A DNA stretch of 64,000 nucleotides from Heterocephalus glaber. Its lineage: Eukaryota > Chordata > Mammalia > Rodentia > Bathyergidae. Shown in pieces: positions 10,994 through 22,861 of this stretch. A program made the position numbers and the translations under genes. The notes under the pieces were generated by a model, which saw nothing but the letters and a program-made list of their open reading frames with translations, was not told the DNA's origin and did not search any database. Each line of letters opens with the position of its first letter. Within the stretch, counting starts at the first letter, position 1. Where the stretch lies: NCBI RefSeq assembly GCF_000247695.1, contig NW_004624801.1:1987735-2051734 (forward strand), read 5' to 3'.

Positions 10994-11670
10994 CAGGAAG
11001 CTTCCCTTAGAGGCTCTCAAAAGGTTTTGTTGGGGAAACTGAGCCACCCACAACTATAACTGGGAACACTGAACAGGATGTGGACTTATTTTTCTTACAT
11101 AGAAAATTGAAGTTTTCAATTCAAACTGAGTTAATTGTCATGAAAAATTAAATTCACAAGTGAGGGGAGTTGGGAAGGGGGTGTGCAGGCAGAAGAGAAG
11201 GGAGAGGAGGAGCATGAAAGTTAAGCTATCTAAAGCATCTTCAGGCAGAAATGCCAGCATCCCACTATTGTTTCATTACGATTTGTAAACATTTTCAAGT
11301 CAAAACTTTTAAAAAGTTACAGCAAAAGGGGTAACATTTATTCATATTTCAGTATACAGTTATTTTGTAGCTATTTTTAAACTGAAGGGAAGCAATCAAA
11401 TTACCTACAACTCCCCACCCCAATTACTGCGGGGCTGTGAGAGAACAGGAGCAAATATAATACATCATCTGTACACCTCAAGCTCTGCACTCCAAAAGTG
11501 TCGCTTTCACATTTTGGCAAGTTAGCATGACACTCTGCTGTGATTTTATTAATTATATATTATTCAATGTTTAATTGCTGAGCCCTACTCCTACCCAGGC
11601 TTGCTTTCTCCTAACTTAGGGTTTGCTATCATGTCCCAAATGGAAGTCAGACATCATTATGAAAGTTACT
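10994..11670. other. No gene or repeat recognised
   Basis: Mostly AT-rich single-copy-looking sequence with no feature I can name. Confidence 0.5.
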
Positions 11671-11863
11671 TTGGGGGGCAGTATTGGGGATTGAGCCCAA
11701 ATTGAACTGCTGAGCTATATGCCTGGCACTTTTTACATTTTTTTTTTTTTGAGACAGATTTTCACTGTCATTAAATTGCCCAGTTTGGGCTTGAACTTTT
11801 GATCCTAATGCGTCAGCCTCTTGGAGTTCTGGGGTTACAGGTGTACAACACCATGCTCTGCTC
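11671..11863 (-). mobile_element. B1-dID composite SINE, reverse
   Basis: A reversed ID half (GTATTGGGGATTGAGCCC, TGCTGAGCTATATGCC), a T-rich linker, then a reversed B1 half (GAGACAGATTTTCACTGTC, TTGGAGTTCTGGGGTTACAG, ACCATGCTCTG). Confidence 0.85.
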
Positions 11864-11879
11864 TAAATAGTTACATTTA

Positions 11880-12200
11880 TTATGTCCTTCCTTCACTCAA
11901 AGTCTTCTGAGGGTTTCACATCCAACACGGAATAAAGCCCGAAGTCCATGCAATGTGACAGATCCTATGTGGGTGGGGATCTTGTGCCTCTTCCGTCTAC
12001 TCACACTCCGTCCTCCTTCTCACTCTACTTCGGCAGCACTGGCTTCCTCCCTGGGCCTCCAGTTGCCCTTGGCCCAACTGGGCCTTCCCCCACCAAAGGC
12101 CCTGCCCTGACGATCCTGGATATCTGCCCTTCCCCTCCCTCTGCTCTCTTCTCAGATGCTCTTTCGTCAGAAATCCGGTCCCTAACCAAGCCCCTTCCAC
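11880..12200 (+). mobile_element. Possible L2 3' remnant
   Basis: Pyrimidine-rich text with CCCTTCCCCTCCCTCTGCTC and AAGTCTTCTGAGGGTTTCAC resembles the L2 3' region. The 98-codon minus and 87-codon plus frames over it are compositional. Confidence 0.4.
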
Positions 12201-12779
12201 CTCCGTCTTAAGACCCAGGGTCTCTTCACCCTACTCCCTACTCCCCCTCTCTCTAGATGTTCGCATAATTCTATGTCTTTTCTTTCTGTGCCGATCACAG
12301 CCACCACCAGCAGGACTGGATTGAGAGGAGGAAGAGCGTTCAGTTGACAGCTGGTATCTATAAGTTTCAACAGTGACTGGTTCCTAAATAGCACATAAAC
12401 ATTGTTAGACATGTAAACGAATAGAGAAGAAAGGAGAGAAGTGGATAGAGCAAGGAGAAAGGGCAGTCCATTACTCAAGAAGCAATTTCTTTAAAAGATT
12501 CACCTAGATGTACACTTAGCTTTCCTTTTACACACAGCTATGACTTCTCTAGTAAATGTGTGAGCTGCTGGATCTTTCACTTGAAAAACTCTGCAGCCAA
12601 GGCCCCCAAACTCATGGCTTCAGAATGACTCAAATCCATTTCCACAGTGCAGGATGTGGAAAACAGACACCTCACAAGCAGGTTGTTCATATTACTCCAA
12701 AAGTCATTCCTGCAGCCCAGAGTCACTGGAATCCTGCCTTGTCCTTTCCTTGTGTTCTACACCAGGGTTTATCACCTTC

Positions 12780-13000
12780 AGCTAGCAGCTACCAGTCATT
12801 GGACAGTGTGATGGTTCTTAGCAAAGTATCATTGCATACCACAACTTCATTTAATCCTTGGGACAACTCTAAGAAGTATGTGTTGTAATATTATTCTATT
12901 TTAATGAATAATTTAAAAGGCTTAGGTCAAGGGCTCAGGTCAAGGGCTCATCCAATTTTATACAACTAATAGATAACAGGGTTGAGCTGGGAAAAGAAGC
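12780..13000 (-). mobile_element. MIR with internal 13-bp tandem duplication
   Basis: TCATTTAATCCTTGGGACAA, CTAAGAAGTATGTGTTGTAA and ACAACTAATAGATAACAGGG give reverse MIR order. The 13-mer GGTCAAGGGCTCA is present twice in tandem at 12925-12937 and 12938-12950. Confidence 0.65.
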
Positions 13001-13070
13001 GCCAAATGCCAGACCATCCAAAACCTCTCCACCAGCTTACCTTCCAATCTTCCAGATACTTGTTATGGTT

Positions 13071-13516
13071 TGGATTTGACATATTCCCCAAAACTCACGG
13101 GCTAAAGGCTTGGTTGCCCACTGATAGATCTCTTAGGAAATGATGGGATCATGAGGGCTATGATTTCAATAAATGGATTAATCCATTGATATAATCATAG
13201 TTTGTTGAAAATATGAGAGGGTGCCTGGTTAAATAGAGTGGGTCGCGAGAGTGTGACCCTGGGAACTCTATCTGGCCTTTGCCCCCTTCCTTTCTGGCTC
13301 CTTCCGCTTCTCTTTGCTTACTGTCCACCAGGAAGTGAGCAGGTTTTTCTGTCACACCTTTCCACCACACTGTTCTGCCTCACGGCACACCCACAGCAGT
13401 GGAACGGCCAACCATGGACTGACACCTCTGAGACTGTGAGCCAAAAATCAATCTTTCCTCTTTTAAGTTGTCTTCCTCAGATACTGGGTCACAGCTATAA
13501 AAAGCTGACTAACACA
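13071..13516 (+). mobile_element. MaLR-like solo LTR (446 bp)
   Basis: Starts TGTTATGGTTTGGATTTG and ends GCTGACTAACACA, so the ends are TG...CA. Includes GGATTAATCCATTGAT in the U3-like part and CATGGACTGACACCTCTGAG near the 3' end. Flanking pentamers ATACT and GTATT match at three of five bases, an eroded TSD. Confidence 0.75.
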
Positions 13517-14394
13517 GTATTGTGTCTGAAACTGTGTTTCAGGGACTATGCCTCCTAATGGTAGAAAGGAAAAATTCTATTTTGGGGGGGATAGCCTTGG
13601 ACATGCTGATCCAAACATCGTTATTAATTTTTTGTTTTATAATAAATGTGAATGACAAAAAAATTCAGTAGTACTATAAGGAATACTTTTTCTTGCTATT
13701 ATAAAACACAAGTTAAATTATAATGTATCACTACTCTAAAAATTTTGAATTCTATGATTACTCATTTTGCTGCCATGATACTATAAAAGCAAATGTAATA
13801 AAATGAAAGCCTCGTGTTATTATCCAGTTGGCAGCAGCACTTTTCTGTGATGCAGGGGCTGCTGCTCTGTAGGGCTGGAGACCTGAGAGTTAAAGGGAAG
13901 GAATTCGCAGACACTTTTATGAAAGCTTCATGTGTCATGTAAAGGACATCTGCCTCTCAGTTTTTCGTATGTTATCAGTAAAAACTGCTATGTAGACCTC
14001 ATGTCATTTCTACTTCATCAAGTGCTCTATTTATTCTCAACATGGATAATACATGATGGGCACTTTGCATTTAAAAAAACATAATCGTAATGAATTTAAG
14101 GCAGGAGGGCTAATGAAATAAGTAGAAGGGAAAGGAAGAAGAATGATGGCATATCCTTCTTTTCTTTTATTTTGAGATTCCGGGCTGCTCTAGTTCCATG
14201 ATATGATTTGCGTAATTAGCACAACATCACAAAGTAATGTTTTGAGAGAAGTTTCAGTTATATTCTCCTAACAATGATGTTACAAGGGCAAGAAAAGAGA
14301 GAGTAGAGAGATGGAGTTTGTATTTCTTTGTAATTTTAAGTAACTTTTCCACAATATAAATGTATACTAGACCCTATCTATTGAAAGATGGCTG
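13517..14394. other. No gene or repeat recognised
   Basis: AT-rich sequence without recognised repeats or long frames. Confidence 0.5.
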
Positions 14395-14530
14395 CATTTA
14401 TATTACATCATTAGATTTTCACAGCACTCTGAAAAAATACTGTAGTAACCATTTACTGTTGAAGAAACTGAGGCTCAGAGGAATTAAGTGATTTATCCCA
14501 CAGTCACACTGCTGTTTAAATGGCAAAATG
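14395..14530 (-). mobile_element. MIR, reverse orientation
   Basis: CAGCACTCTGAAAAAATACT, then TGAAGAAACTGAGGCTCAGA, GGAATTAAGTGATTTATCCC and ACAGTCACACTGC. Clear reverse MIR core. Confidence 0.8.
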
Positions 14531-16049
14531 TTTGGGCCAGATGTATGCCTTTTCCTGCTACTTCCTGTTTCCTCAAATGGATATAACATATGTTACTTCT
14601 TAGCGTTTCCATGAGCCTTAGACATTCACAAACAAATTACAAGGTTACCAGACCCTCAACATTTAAGAGGGGCAAAATATAATAGGCAGCTTTTCTGTAT
14701 CATAGCATCCTTTAAAGAAACAAGCAATGCAAACAACCCAGAAGTCCATCAGCCACTTTGAGGATCCTCTCAGCTTTTAGGCTGGCACAGACCCTCTTGA
14801 ATGGCCACTTCCTCTCTGTCCACTGGAGAGTTCCAAATTGGATTAATATCTTATCTGATCTGTAAGCACTTTTTCCGTCTTTGTGTGCAAACCTATCCAG
14901 GTTTTTCCAGCTTGGAGACTGCCGATCTCTTGCTTAAGTCAAAGTGGTAATTTTCTTAATCTGTTACTAGTTCCACTGCAGATTAAAAGACATTATCACC
15001 TTGTTTTTAAAGAACTCTGATTTCACAGGTGCCATTGTTTTGCTTTGCTCAGAACCTGTCCTCTGAGATCAGAGAAAACAGTAGCTTTATGGAAGCAGTG
15101 GATTAGAAGAGAAAAATGAGACCTCCCTCTTCTTGCTCATTAATATTTCCACAGATCTCTGAGTCCTTGCCAAAAATGTGAGTGAGACTTCACACAGGTT
15201 TTCCAGGCAAGTCCAGTAAGTTACATGGTTACCTTATCGGTCTAACTTCATCCGCCCATTGGAGTCCAGCTTGATTTTACATTTCTGAAGTTTACTTGGT
15301 AATTTCTAATAGATGTCAAATATTAACAAAGGTTCAGATGTGAAGCCAAACATATTTGGGCTGCAAGCTTTTGGAAAGAAAGCTGGAGCTTACTCTCTTG
15401 AGAGACTTCCAGTAGGGATGGCCTTGTGCCTTTAGGCCAAGTTTAGAACCCTGTCCAAATCGAAGAGGGTTAGAACTCAGGCTTGGCTGGAATCTTCTGA
15501 ACTCCATGGGGGAATTCTGTTTTATTTTCCTCTAATTTAGCAAAAGTTTTCTTAGTTTTCCAGAATTATGCCACAAGGGAACTGTGCCTAGATATCCAGT
15601 GGCTCCAACAAAACTCCTTTAAATGACATAATGTCATTTTTTAATGTTTTTGTTTTTCATTCTACCCAGTCAAATGCATCTGCATTTGGTACTTTTCATG
15701 GCTTCAGTGTGATAGACAGAGATATATTCATTGGAGAAAACTCACCTCTAAATATGCTTGAGGAAATAATTTCTACTCTCCCTAAAAGTTAGGGCTAAAG
15801 CCTTCTCAAAAGGTTTGTGCCCAAAATTCCATATATCCAAGGAAGCAAAACCGTCTGCTTGGAATCAAGTGAATTGCACAAATGCATTTTTGTCTCAGCT
15901 CCATTCGCTTCCTGTTTAGAGAGACGATCCCATAGCGGGGGATGACCGTATTAATGGCTTGAGTGGCAGAAAGTAGGGAGTGGCCTGTATGGACGGGATG
16001 AACCTATATAAAATATGGGGAAACAAGGGAGCTGGAATCAAGAAATCAC
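14531..16049. other. No gene or repeat recognised
   Basis: 1.5 kb without open frames of 60 codons and without repeat signatures I can name. Confidence 0.5.
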
Positions 16050-16195
16050 AGTTCGGCCGTTCTCATGCAATCTACCATTGGCAACATCTTTAATTGTTGA
16101 TTTTCCCTATAAAAAAAGAAAAACAATACCTGCTTTGTTTATCTGGAGGGAAGATAATACATGGAAAAGTACTACATAAAGTAAATGCACAAACA
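16050..16195 (+). mobile_element. Probable MIR
   Basis: TCATGCAATCTACCATTGGC, CCCTATAAAAAAAGAAAAAC and GGAGGGAAGATAATACATGG follow MIR order weakly. Confidence 0.45.
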
Positions 16196-17334
16196 GACAA
16201 AATTCTAGGAACTATAAAAAGTGCTTATCCTGAGTTTTGTTATCTGCATCCATTTTAGAGGATATGAAATAAGATCTGTTTGGGTAATCCAGTGTTGTTA
16301 CAGCCCTATAACATGATTCAATTTTTAGGGAACAAAATAACTGATGACTGTGGAAAGCTTAAGGAAAAAAAAAAATCTCCCTCCTAAGTCTGACTCTCTG
16401 GATTTCCCCCCTAAAAAAATACTCCTTTAAAATAAAGACTGTGGAAAACACCAATGACGATGACTGGCCCAGACTGGCAATGAGCAAGGCCTCTCTTCTT
16501 ATTTGGGACCAATTAATATTCATGCAGTCCCAACCCTGAAGGGATTTAGCTCCAGCATTTCATAAAACTGAAGCAATCCATCATCCTAAAGGGCAAAGAG
16601 GCAAAATTTCTGAGCACTTTTCCTCCAACTCCATCAGAGAATGTAAGCTCACGTTACTTCCCTCCCCAATCCCTTCCTTCTTTATGAAGTGAGACTGTTG
16701 TGGATAACTGCAGTCTTGTAATGCATTTTTGGCTGGCCCAGGCAATACCATGGCTTCAGAAACTCTCTTTAGTAGAAGCTGGCCAGCGTTCTATTGTTTG
16801 CATCTGGGACATGGCCAGTAGAGTTCGGACATCTGCCCATTGTGTTAGCTCCTTGGGCGCCAGTGGGCTGCAGCTCATTATTCCACTGGGAGTTTTGCCT
16901 CTCTTCTTTGAAAAGGGGAGTGACTCACAAACACCCCTCTATCACATCTGACATTTGTAAGATGAAAATTCTCTTTCAGTTCCAAGTTGCCTTGCCTGGG
17001 TGAGTTCCTTATTCTGACCAAGCTGATCCGTAAAGGCATTGATCGGAGTTACTCTTTGGTAGGAGATTTTGGAATCCAGTTGGTAGGCATGAGTTGGGTT
17101 GTGCCAATCCAAATGGCCCACTCCTTCTGGCTGCAAAACCAGGAGACAGAAATGGAGAGAAGGTACCACATGAGGCAGTGGGGTAATGATGGCATGGTAC
17201 TAGAGGTTGGCAAATGTCTCACAGTAACTTTGTACTTTTTTTTCCTGTCTCTTCCTGTTAATCCTATAGCAACCTCTTCCTAACCTTTGAGATCCTCAAT
17301 ACACATAACCATTTCAGCCTCCTTCTGTTGTTAT
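16196..17334. other. No gene or repeat recognised
   Basis: Overlapping frames of 70-98 codons occur at 16700-17283 on both strands without recognisable motifs. I regard them as chance. Confidence 0.45.
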
Positions 17335-17495
17335 TAACTAGCTATGGTACACAGGAAAAGTTCATTAACCTAAGGTTCTATTTCATTGCCTCATAAATTG
17401 GAGACTGCATTAGCATTTATCTCACAGGATAGTGAAGACCAAAGTGTTTATCTCAATTCTCTGGTGCATCATAAGTGATCAGTAAGGGTAAGAAA
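17335..17495 (+). mobile_element. Probable MIR
   Basis: AACTAGCTATGGTACACAGG, AGTTCATTAACCTAAGGTTC, GCCTCATAAATTGGAGACTG and ATCTCACAGGATAGTGAAGA give the MIR core order. Confidence 0.6.
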
Positions 17496-19079
17496 TAAAT
17501 ATGATGATGATAAAAGTGTTTATAGATTAACGCAGTGTGTTTAGCTTGGAATGATGGCTTATAAATGACGAGAATTTTATTAGAATTAGTACATTTGTTG
17601 GAAGGAAAGTGTAAAAACATATCCAGTTAGTTTCTCTTTTAAGGTCTATTTATAGACTATTTCCTATCAAGGTCAACAACACATGGTGTTAGCCAGGGCT
17701 GAAATGGAGAGTTCATCTTGAAATACCATCACTTCTACTACACCATGACCGTGCTCCCAGCACCCAGTAACCAACTGCTTGGTTCTAACCTAGCCTCAGT
17801 GGCTAACAATGGCCAATAACTTCCAGGGAAACAAAGAGCAGGATATTGGGGTCTTTTGGCCTGTGCTTCAAAGAACAGCTGGATCCAATTCAGGGCCTTA
17901 ACTGAAGAAAGAAAGAAAAATGGATCCCCTTGCACTGGTCTGTGTCAGCTCTGACAGCTGTGTCTCCACCACCTGCAGGAGCAGATGCAAAGGAGAGATT
18001 TTCTTCAGAGAAGTCGCTCTGCAGTTTATAAAATTGTGCCCTGGAGGGAAACTAGCCCTGTGGGGAACTGGTTGGCAACACCCTCCTAGGAGGCTTCTAC
18101 AAGGTGTGGCCCCTGAAGTGGGAGCTTCCTTCTCAAGGTTATTCTGAGGAGTAAATGCAGAAGGAAAATGGACCCAGATATACAGTAGGGACTCAGTAAG
18201 TATTATTTCCCTAAAAGGCAGTGAGGGATTCTGAGTTCTTTCCTCCCTCCCTGGGAGTGGTACATTGATGCTGACTGCCAACCACTGTCACCTGGCTACC
18301 AGATCAGATAAAATTTGTCTCAGTTTGGGGTCCAGCTTCCTCCAAGTCCATTGATCCTGTCCTGCAGGTTGCACATCCCAGCCAGGGCCTCCTGGACTCC
18401 TTTCTCTTCCACATTCAATAGGTCATTTACCTGCCCTTGAACATCTCAGAAAGCTTTTCTCTGTCTCTCAAGGGAGTCTGCAATACAGGCCAGATGCTCT
18501 CAAGGATTACTATGGCTTTTAAGTCTAGTTTTTTTAAAAAGCACTGTCCCTTGTCTCAGGCCATTATTTCTTCTTTTATTTTAGGGGATATAATTTCCTA
18601 TTCTTCATTTATATTATTTTGCTGAGGATATTTGTGCATTGTCAGTCTATATGTCAAGAGTCCTGCTTGATTGCACCACATAAATTCAGCTCTGTTTATA
18701 AGCTGAAGTGACTACTACTAGAATGGGAATTAAATACATTCTAGTCTTGAAGATACAGAACTCCAGTTTTTCTAACTCAGTATCTCTTTGCTCTAGGGAT
18801 TATGCTTGATCTATAAATTGGTGTTTTAACACTGCAAGTTACTGCTTCATTTGGGAGACAAGAAAAGTAAAGAATCTACCTGAAAAGATACTTTCTCTTG
18901 GATCTCAGGTCCAAGACTTGCACATAGGTATCTTGGTTCTCAAGTCACTCATCTTTCACCATCTGACGACACCTGACCTGGGAGGATCACCCAAAGTTTA
19001 AAGTCTCTGCATCATAGGAAAGTCTTTCGCTACATGGGTTCCTGCCAAGAACCTCTGCTTTCCCCATACTCTGCTCAGG
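17496..19079. other. No gene or repeat recognised
   Basis: A 127-codon minus-strand frame at 17898-18281 shows no motif I know. The rest has no recognised feature. Confidence 0.45.
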
Positions 19080-19394
19080 TTACTGTCCATGAGCCACTTT
19101 TCATTCCTTCTTACAGGTTCAGAAGACTTTTTTCTAATCCCTGGAATGACCTGTCTCTGCCTGTTTACCTAGGGAATCAAATCATTCTCCAACATCCAAC
19201 TTAAAGCTCACCTGTTCTTCTGTAACTCTCACAGCTCCCAGAAGCACCCAGCACTTCTCCACCTGCATTTAAATAAACCTTCATTTATTCCTCACTTACA
19301 GAATACATAGTTATACATAGTTACAACTTACAGTTATACATAGTTATAACTATTGCTTATGTTTGTCTCTCCACTAGACAGTTAATTGTTCAAA
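19080..19394 (+). mobile_element. L2-like 3' remnant, interrupted downstream
   Basis: CCAACTTAAAGCTCACCTG, CAGCACTTCTCCACCTGC and TGTTTGTCTCTCCACTAGAC follow L2 3' order. It includes a local duplication of ATACATAGTT units at 19310-19350. The LTR at 19400 directly follows. Confidence 0.5.
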
Positions 19395-19801
19395 CATAGT
19401 GTTACGGTTTATGTTTAGATGTCCCGCCAAAGCCTCATGCAGATAAGGTGGGGGTTTCTTTTCTAGAAGTTGCCAAATCTGGAATGTGTGGTGCTGGAAT
19501 TAAGCATGTGTGATTACTAAACCACTGCGTGTGAGTGATTGATTTGGCACCCACACTAATCCAGGTAGTCTGGACAGGATAAAAGGGACAGAAAGTTGCT
19601 GGTAAGGTCCCTTGTTACCTTTGCTACCTTGTGTGCACCATGTTGTTTCTCCCCTGCAGTGCCTGTTTGTCATCTCTGCCTTGGAGCCAAGCAACTATGG
19701 CCTGAAACCTCTACGAACTGTAAGCCAAATAAACCTTTCTCCCTTTAACTTTGGGTGTCAGGTATTTTGTCTCAGTAATGAGAGAAAAGTAACACACATA
19801 G
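19395..19801 (+). mobile_element. Solo LTR (MaLR-like) with exact TSD
   Basis: The LTR is 19400-19796 (397 bp), starting TGTTACGGTTTATG and ending AAAGTAACACA. It is flanked on both sides by CATAG (19395-19399, 19797-19801). A CAAATAAACC signal lies at about 19726-19735, where a retroviral LTR keeps its poly(A) signal. The TG...CA ends and 5-bp TSD fit the ERVL/MaLR class. No internal region is present, so it arose by LTR-LTR recombination. Confidence 0.85.
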
Positions 19802-20172
19802 GATTTATATTTTATTCATTCTTGTATCCACAGTTCTCCAAAGAGTTTCTGATACATGATATGCCTTAACGCCTATTATTTTTCTTACTCATTTTGGTTT
19901 GGTTTCGTTTTCTTGCAGATTACTTTCATGTAAGTTGTATCAGGTGAATAATAATGTATTTATATGTGGTATAACTATTTGATTCTGATCACTACCTAAG
20001 CATGTCTACATTTCTCTGGATATCTTGGATTTCTAAGAACTAGAAAGTACTGAAAGTAATAATTTTTGATAAACCTTACCTGAAAAGTGGAGTAACTTTG
20101 TGCAAATACTGTTTTGGTCACTTTTTCATCTGCTGGGTCACAATATCCAACACATCCACAACTTAAAAGAGG

Positions 20173-20598
20173 AGAAGTGTGGTCATCAATTGTGATACAT
20201 CAACTGGGATAGATTAAGAAACAACTAGAGGGGCCGGGGATTTAGCTCAGTGGTTTCACAACCTGCTGTGCAAACGCAAGGACCTGAGTTCAATCCCCGT
20301 ACCAAAAAATAAAAAGGACTGGTGAAGCACAGTCCTGAGCGTATCTGTGGGTGATTGACACTAGGACAAAAACAGGCAGGAGAGGTTCACCCCAGATGTC
20401 TGTGACACCAACCCCTATGCTTGTAGCCTGGATTGAGTAAAAAGGGAAAGAAGAAGCATGTCTATCATTTTCCTCTTCAGAGCTCCAGTCTTCACCATTG
20501 CATTTGGATATTCATCTCCAATTCCTCCAGCCTTCGTTTATATAATCATATGCACTTATATTAAATCTCTTCTAGTGAACCCTAACTGATATTAGAAG
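20173..20598 (+). mobile_element. Second LTR family, inserted in the first, with 5-bp TSD
   Basis: The insert is 20178-20593, flanked by AGAAG at 20173-20177 and 20594-20598. It begins TGTGGTCATCAATTGTGATA and ends AACCCTAACTGATATT. It carries GCCTGGATTGAGTAAAAAGG and AATTCCTCCAGCCTTCG, which I recall from a rodent/mammalian LTR type. A reversed relative lies at 22369-22861. An ID SINE sits inside it. Confidence 0.72.
20232..20316 (+). mobile_element. ID-type tRNA-derived SINE
   Basis: GGCCGGGGATTTAGCTCAGT (box A), CAAGGACCTGAGTTCAATCC (box B) and an A-rich tail. Lies inside the LTR at 20178-20593, so it is the youngest layer of this nest. Confidence 0.93.
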
Positions 20599-20909
20599 TT
20601 TACTCTGGGTCATGGTTTTAGTTCATGGTGAGCTGGCTCCACGGCAAAACAGCGAGGCAGAAGAAAGCTGTTCACTGCAAGGGAGACAGTAAAGAGAGAG
20701 AAAAGGGAAGAGCTGCGAAGGGAGTACACCCTTTCAGGTCTGTCCTAGTGACCTCCTCTTTCATCCACACCCCACCTCCTAACAGCACATTTAACTCTGA
20801 ACTCCTCGGTGGATTATTCAGCTGGTGAGTACAGCATCCCCATGATGCAATCACCTTCCAAAACCCCAGGAACTTGGTGGAGGGAGTATTCCACATCCAA
20901 ACCATAACA

Positions 20910-22368
20910 AAGAGTGAGGAAAAGTTTGTAGCAGAATATTCAAGGAGTTGTTTATTCTTTAAGAATCTCAATTTGTTCATTTTAAACATTGTGGAATTTT
21001 GTACCTTGGACAAAAAAAAGTAATACTTATGATACAAGATTCAATGTCTGAATATCATAAAAGGTCAGTTATAGCAAAATGAAAGCTGTTTTAGAAAGTA
21101 GAAAATAACACTAGTACACAAGCCCTTAGTAATTTAAAGTTAAGCCACTGTCTCCAGGGGGATGTTTAAGTCTCTAATTATAATCAAAATTCTCCAATAG
21201 CTCTCATAGTAGAATTCTTTAAAAAGTGATCTGAACTTGAAACTATTCTATCCCTGGGAAACATGGAATTTTTCAACTCTGTAATTTATTCTTCTCTATT
21301 TCATTTAATTCTTTAGCAGAAATTGATGAGTCTTCACACACTTGGCAGATAGCTTAGAAGCTATGAAATATTAACACTGAGTGACCAGAATTGCTTCTAA
21401 ATGCTCCCTTTATAGGCAAATTCTTACTTTCGGGACACTGAGAGGAGTCAGTCTACCATTCCTCCTAGAATTGACCCCTCCCTATGTTCCTCTTGGGCTG
21501 AAAAAACTATGATTTAAGTTGTACTCAAATCCAACTTAGCTTACCTGGTATAAGAAAGACTGATATTTTAAGTTATGTTTAGCTGTTCTTGGGATCAGAT
21601 AATCATCATTTCTACCATTCAGGTTAGGATGTGGTACAATATGAAGAAATGATGTATTGAGGGAGCTGAAAACCAAGAATATGCTCAAATGCATGGAATG
21701 TACATAACTCTGTGGAGTGGTAAAGGAAGTCAGAAAGGTTTCAAGTGTGTGTTTTGTCTTAAGATACAGCACGTATACCATGGAACACAAACTGGAAAGA
21801 AATGAAGCAGAATGGAAGCCCTACATGTTGAAACCAGCTCAAGTTTGAAGCTACAAAGTTAGAAGTCAATGGACATCTATGCTTCTGTTTAGATTTTTGC
21901 AAAGTTGCGTGTGTACTTAGTCTGGAGTTGAGGAGCCGGAGAAGGAATATCAGCCTATGTGTGGAATTGTTTCCAAGATCACAGCAAAATTCTCCCAACT
22001 GGAACCAGAAATAAAGGTCATAGTGATGACATTTAGTGCTAAAAGCCACATGTGTTAATTCAAACTCTATGAAAATTTTTGTGTGGCTTAATTCTACTTA
22101 CCAGTTCCAGACGCGAAAGACTCTTTTCTCTTTCCTCAACAGCGCTCTCAACACTACAAAAATAAGGAATTTGTTTCTGTTTGTGCACTCTCCTCAGTGC
22201 TCTTCTTAATTAGAACAATTATAACTCACATAAATAATGACCCACATTGGCTACAGGTCCCAGTGGAAACTTCAAAAGACAAATCAAAAGCAACAAAATG
22301 TCAAGATGTTTACTGGAAGCAGTGTGAAGGAGACTGGCAAAAGCAGAAAAGCATACCTGAAGCTTATG
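20910..22368. other. No gene or repeat recognised
   Basis: 1.4 kb of AT-rich sequence. The longest frames (84 and 96 codons, minus strand) show no motif. Confidence 0.5.
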
Positions 22369-22861
22369 TGTGTTAGTCAGCATCCCCTAGAGAGAGAAAA
22401 CCAACAGGAAGAATCTACCTATCTACAGATATTTCTACATAATGAGATTTATTATAATGAATTGGCTCAAGCCATCATGGAGGCTGAGAAGTTCCAAGAT
22501 CTTCCCTTACCAAGCTGGAGACTCAGGAGAGCGGGTGGTGTAGTTTAAAGATATTAGTCAAAGAGCTGATGTTGAAAATTCCAGTTGTAGTTTGATAGCT
22601 GAGAATCAAGAGCACTGACAGGAGAAGATGGATCCCCAGCTCAGTTAGGCAGAGGGCAAATCCTCCGTGTTTCTGCCTTTTGTTCTATTCTGGCCACCAA
22701 GGGATTGGAAGATGCCCACCATATTGGAGATGACTCCACATACAAACTCAAATACTAATCTCTTCCTAACCTCCTCTCACAGACACATCCACAAATAATG
22801 TGTAACCAGATATCTGGGCATCCCAGGATCCAGTCAAGTTGATAGAAAAATTTAACCATCA
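22369..22861 (-). mobile_element. LTR-like repeat, second family, reverse
   Basis: Starts TGTGTTAGTCAGCATCCCCT and ends near TTAACCATCA. Contains ATTCTGGCCACCAAGGGATT, ATAATGTGTAACCAGATATC and CAGTCAAGTTGATAG, which I recall in a widespread mammalian repeat. The 103-codon frame at 22237-22548 runs through it and is not a gene. Confidence 0.6.

Larger units (their letters stand above)
20110..20909 (-). mobile_element. MaLR-like LTR split by a second LTR
   Basis: The left part 20110-20177 starts TGTTTTGGTCACTTTTTCAT. The right part 20599-20909 continues TTTACTCTGGGTCATGG and ends ATCCAAACCATAACA. Joined across the interruption, the two parts follow the order of the uninterrupted minus-strand copy at 38776-39148. 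The gap is filled by the LTR at 20178-20593. Confidence 0.78.

Noticed and set aside
12020..12050. CTTCGGCAGCAC, reminiscent of the U6 snRNA 5' region
   Set aside because: Only 12 bases match; the rest of U6 is absent.
20232..20316. tRNA-like box A and box B, possible tRNA gene
   Set aside because: The anticodon arm and acceptor pairing are not those of a tRNA; head, tail and many copies show an ID SINE.
22237..22548. 103-codon plus-strand frame
   Set aside because: Continuous with an LTR-like interspersed repeat on the other strand.
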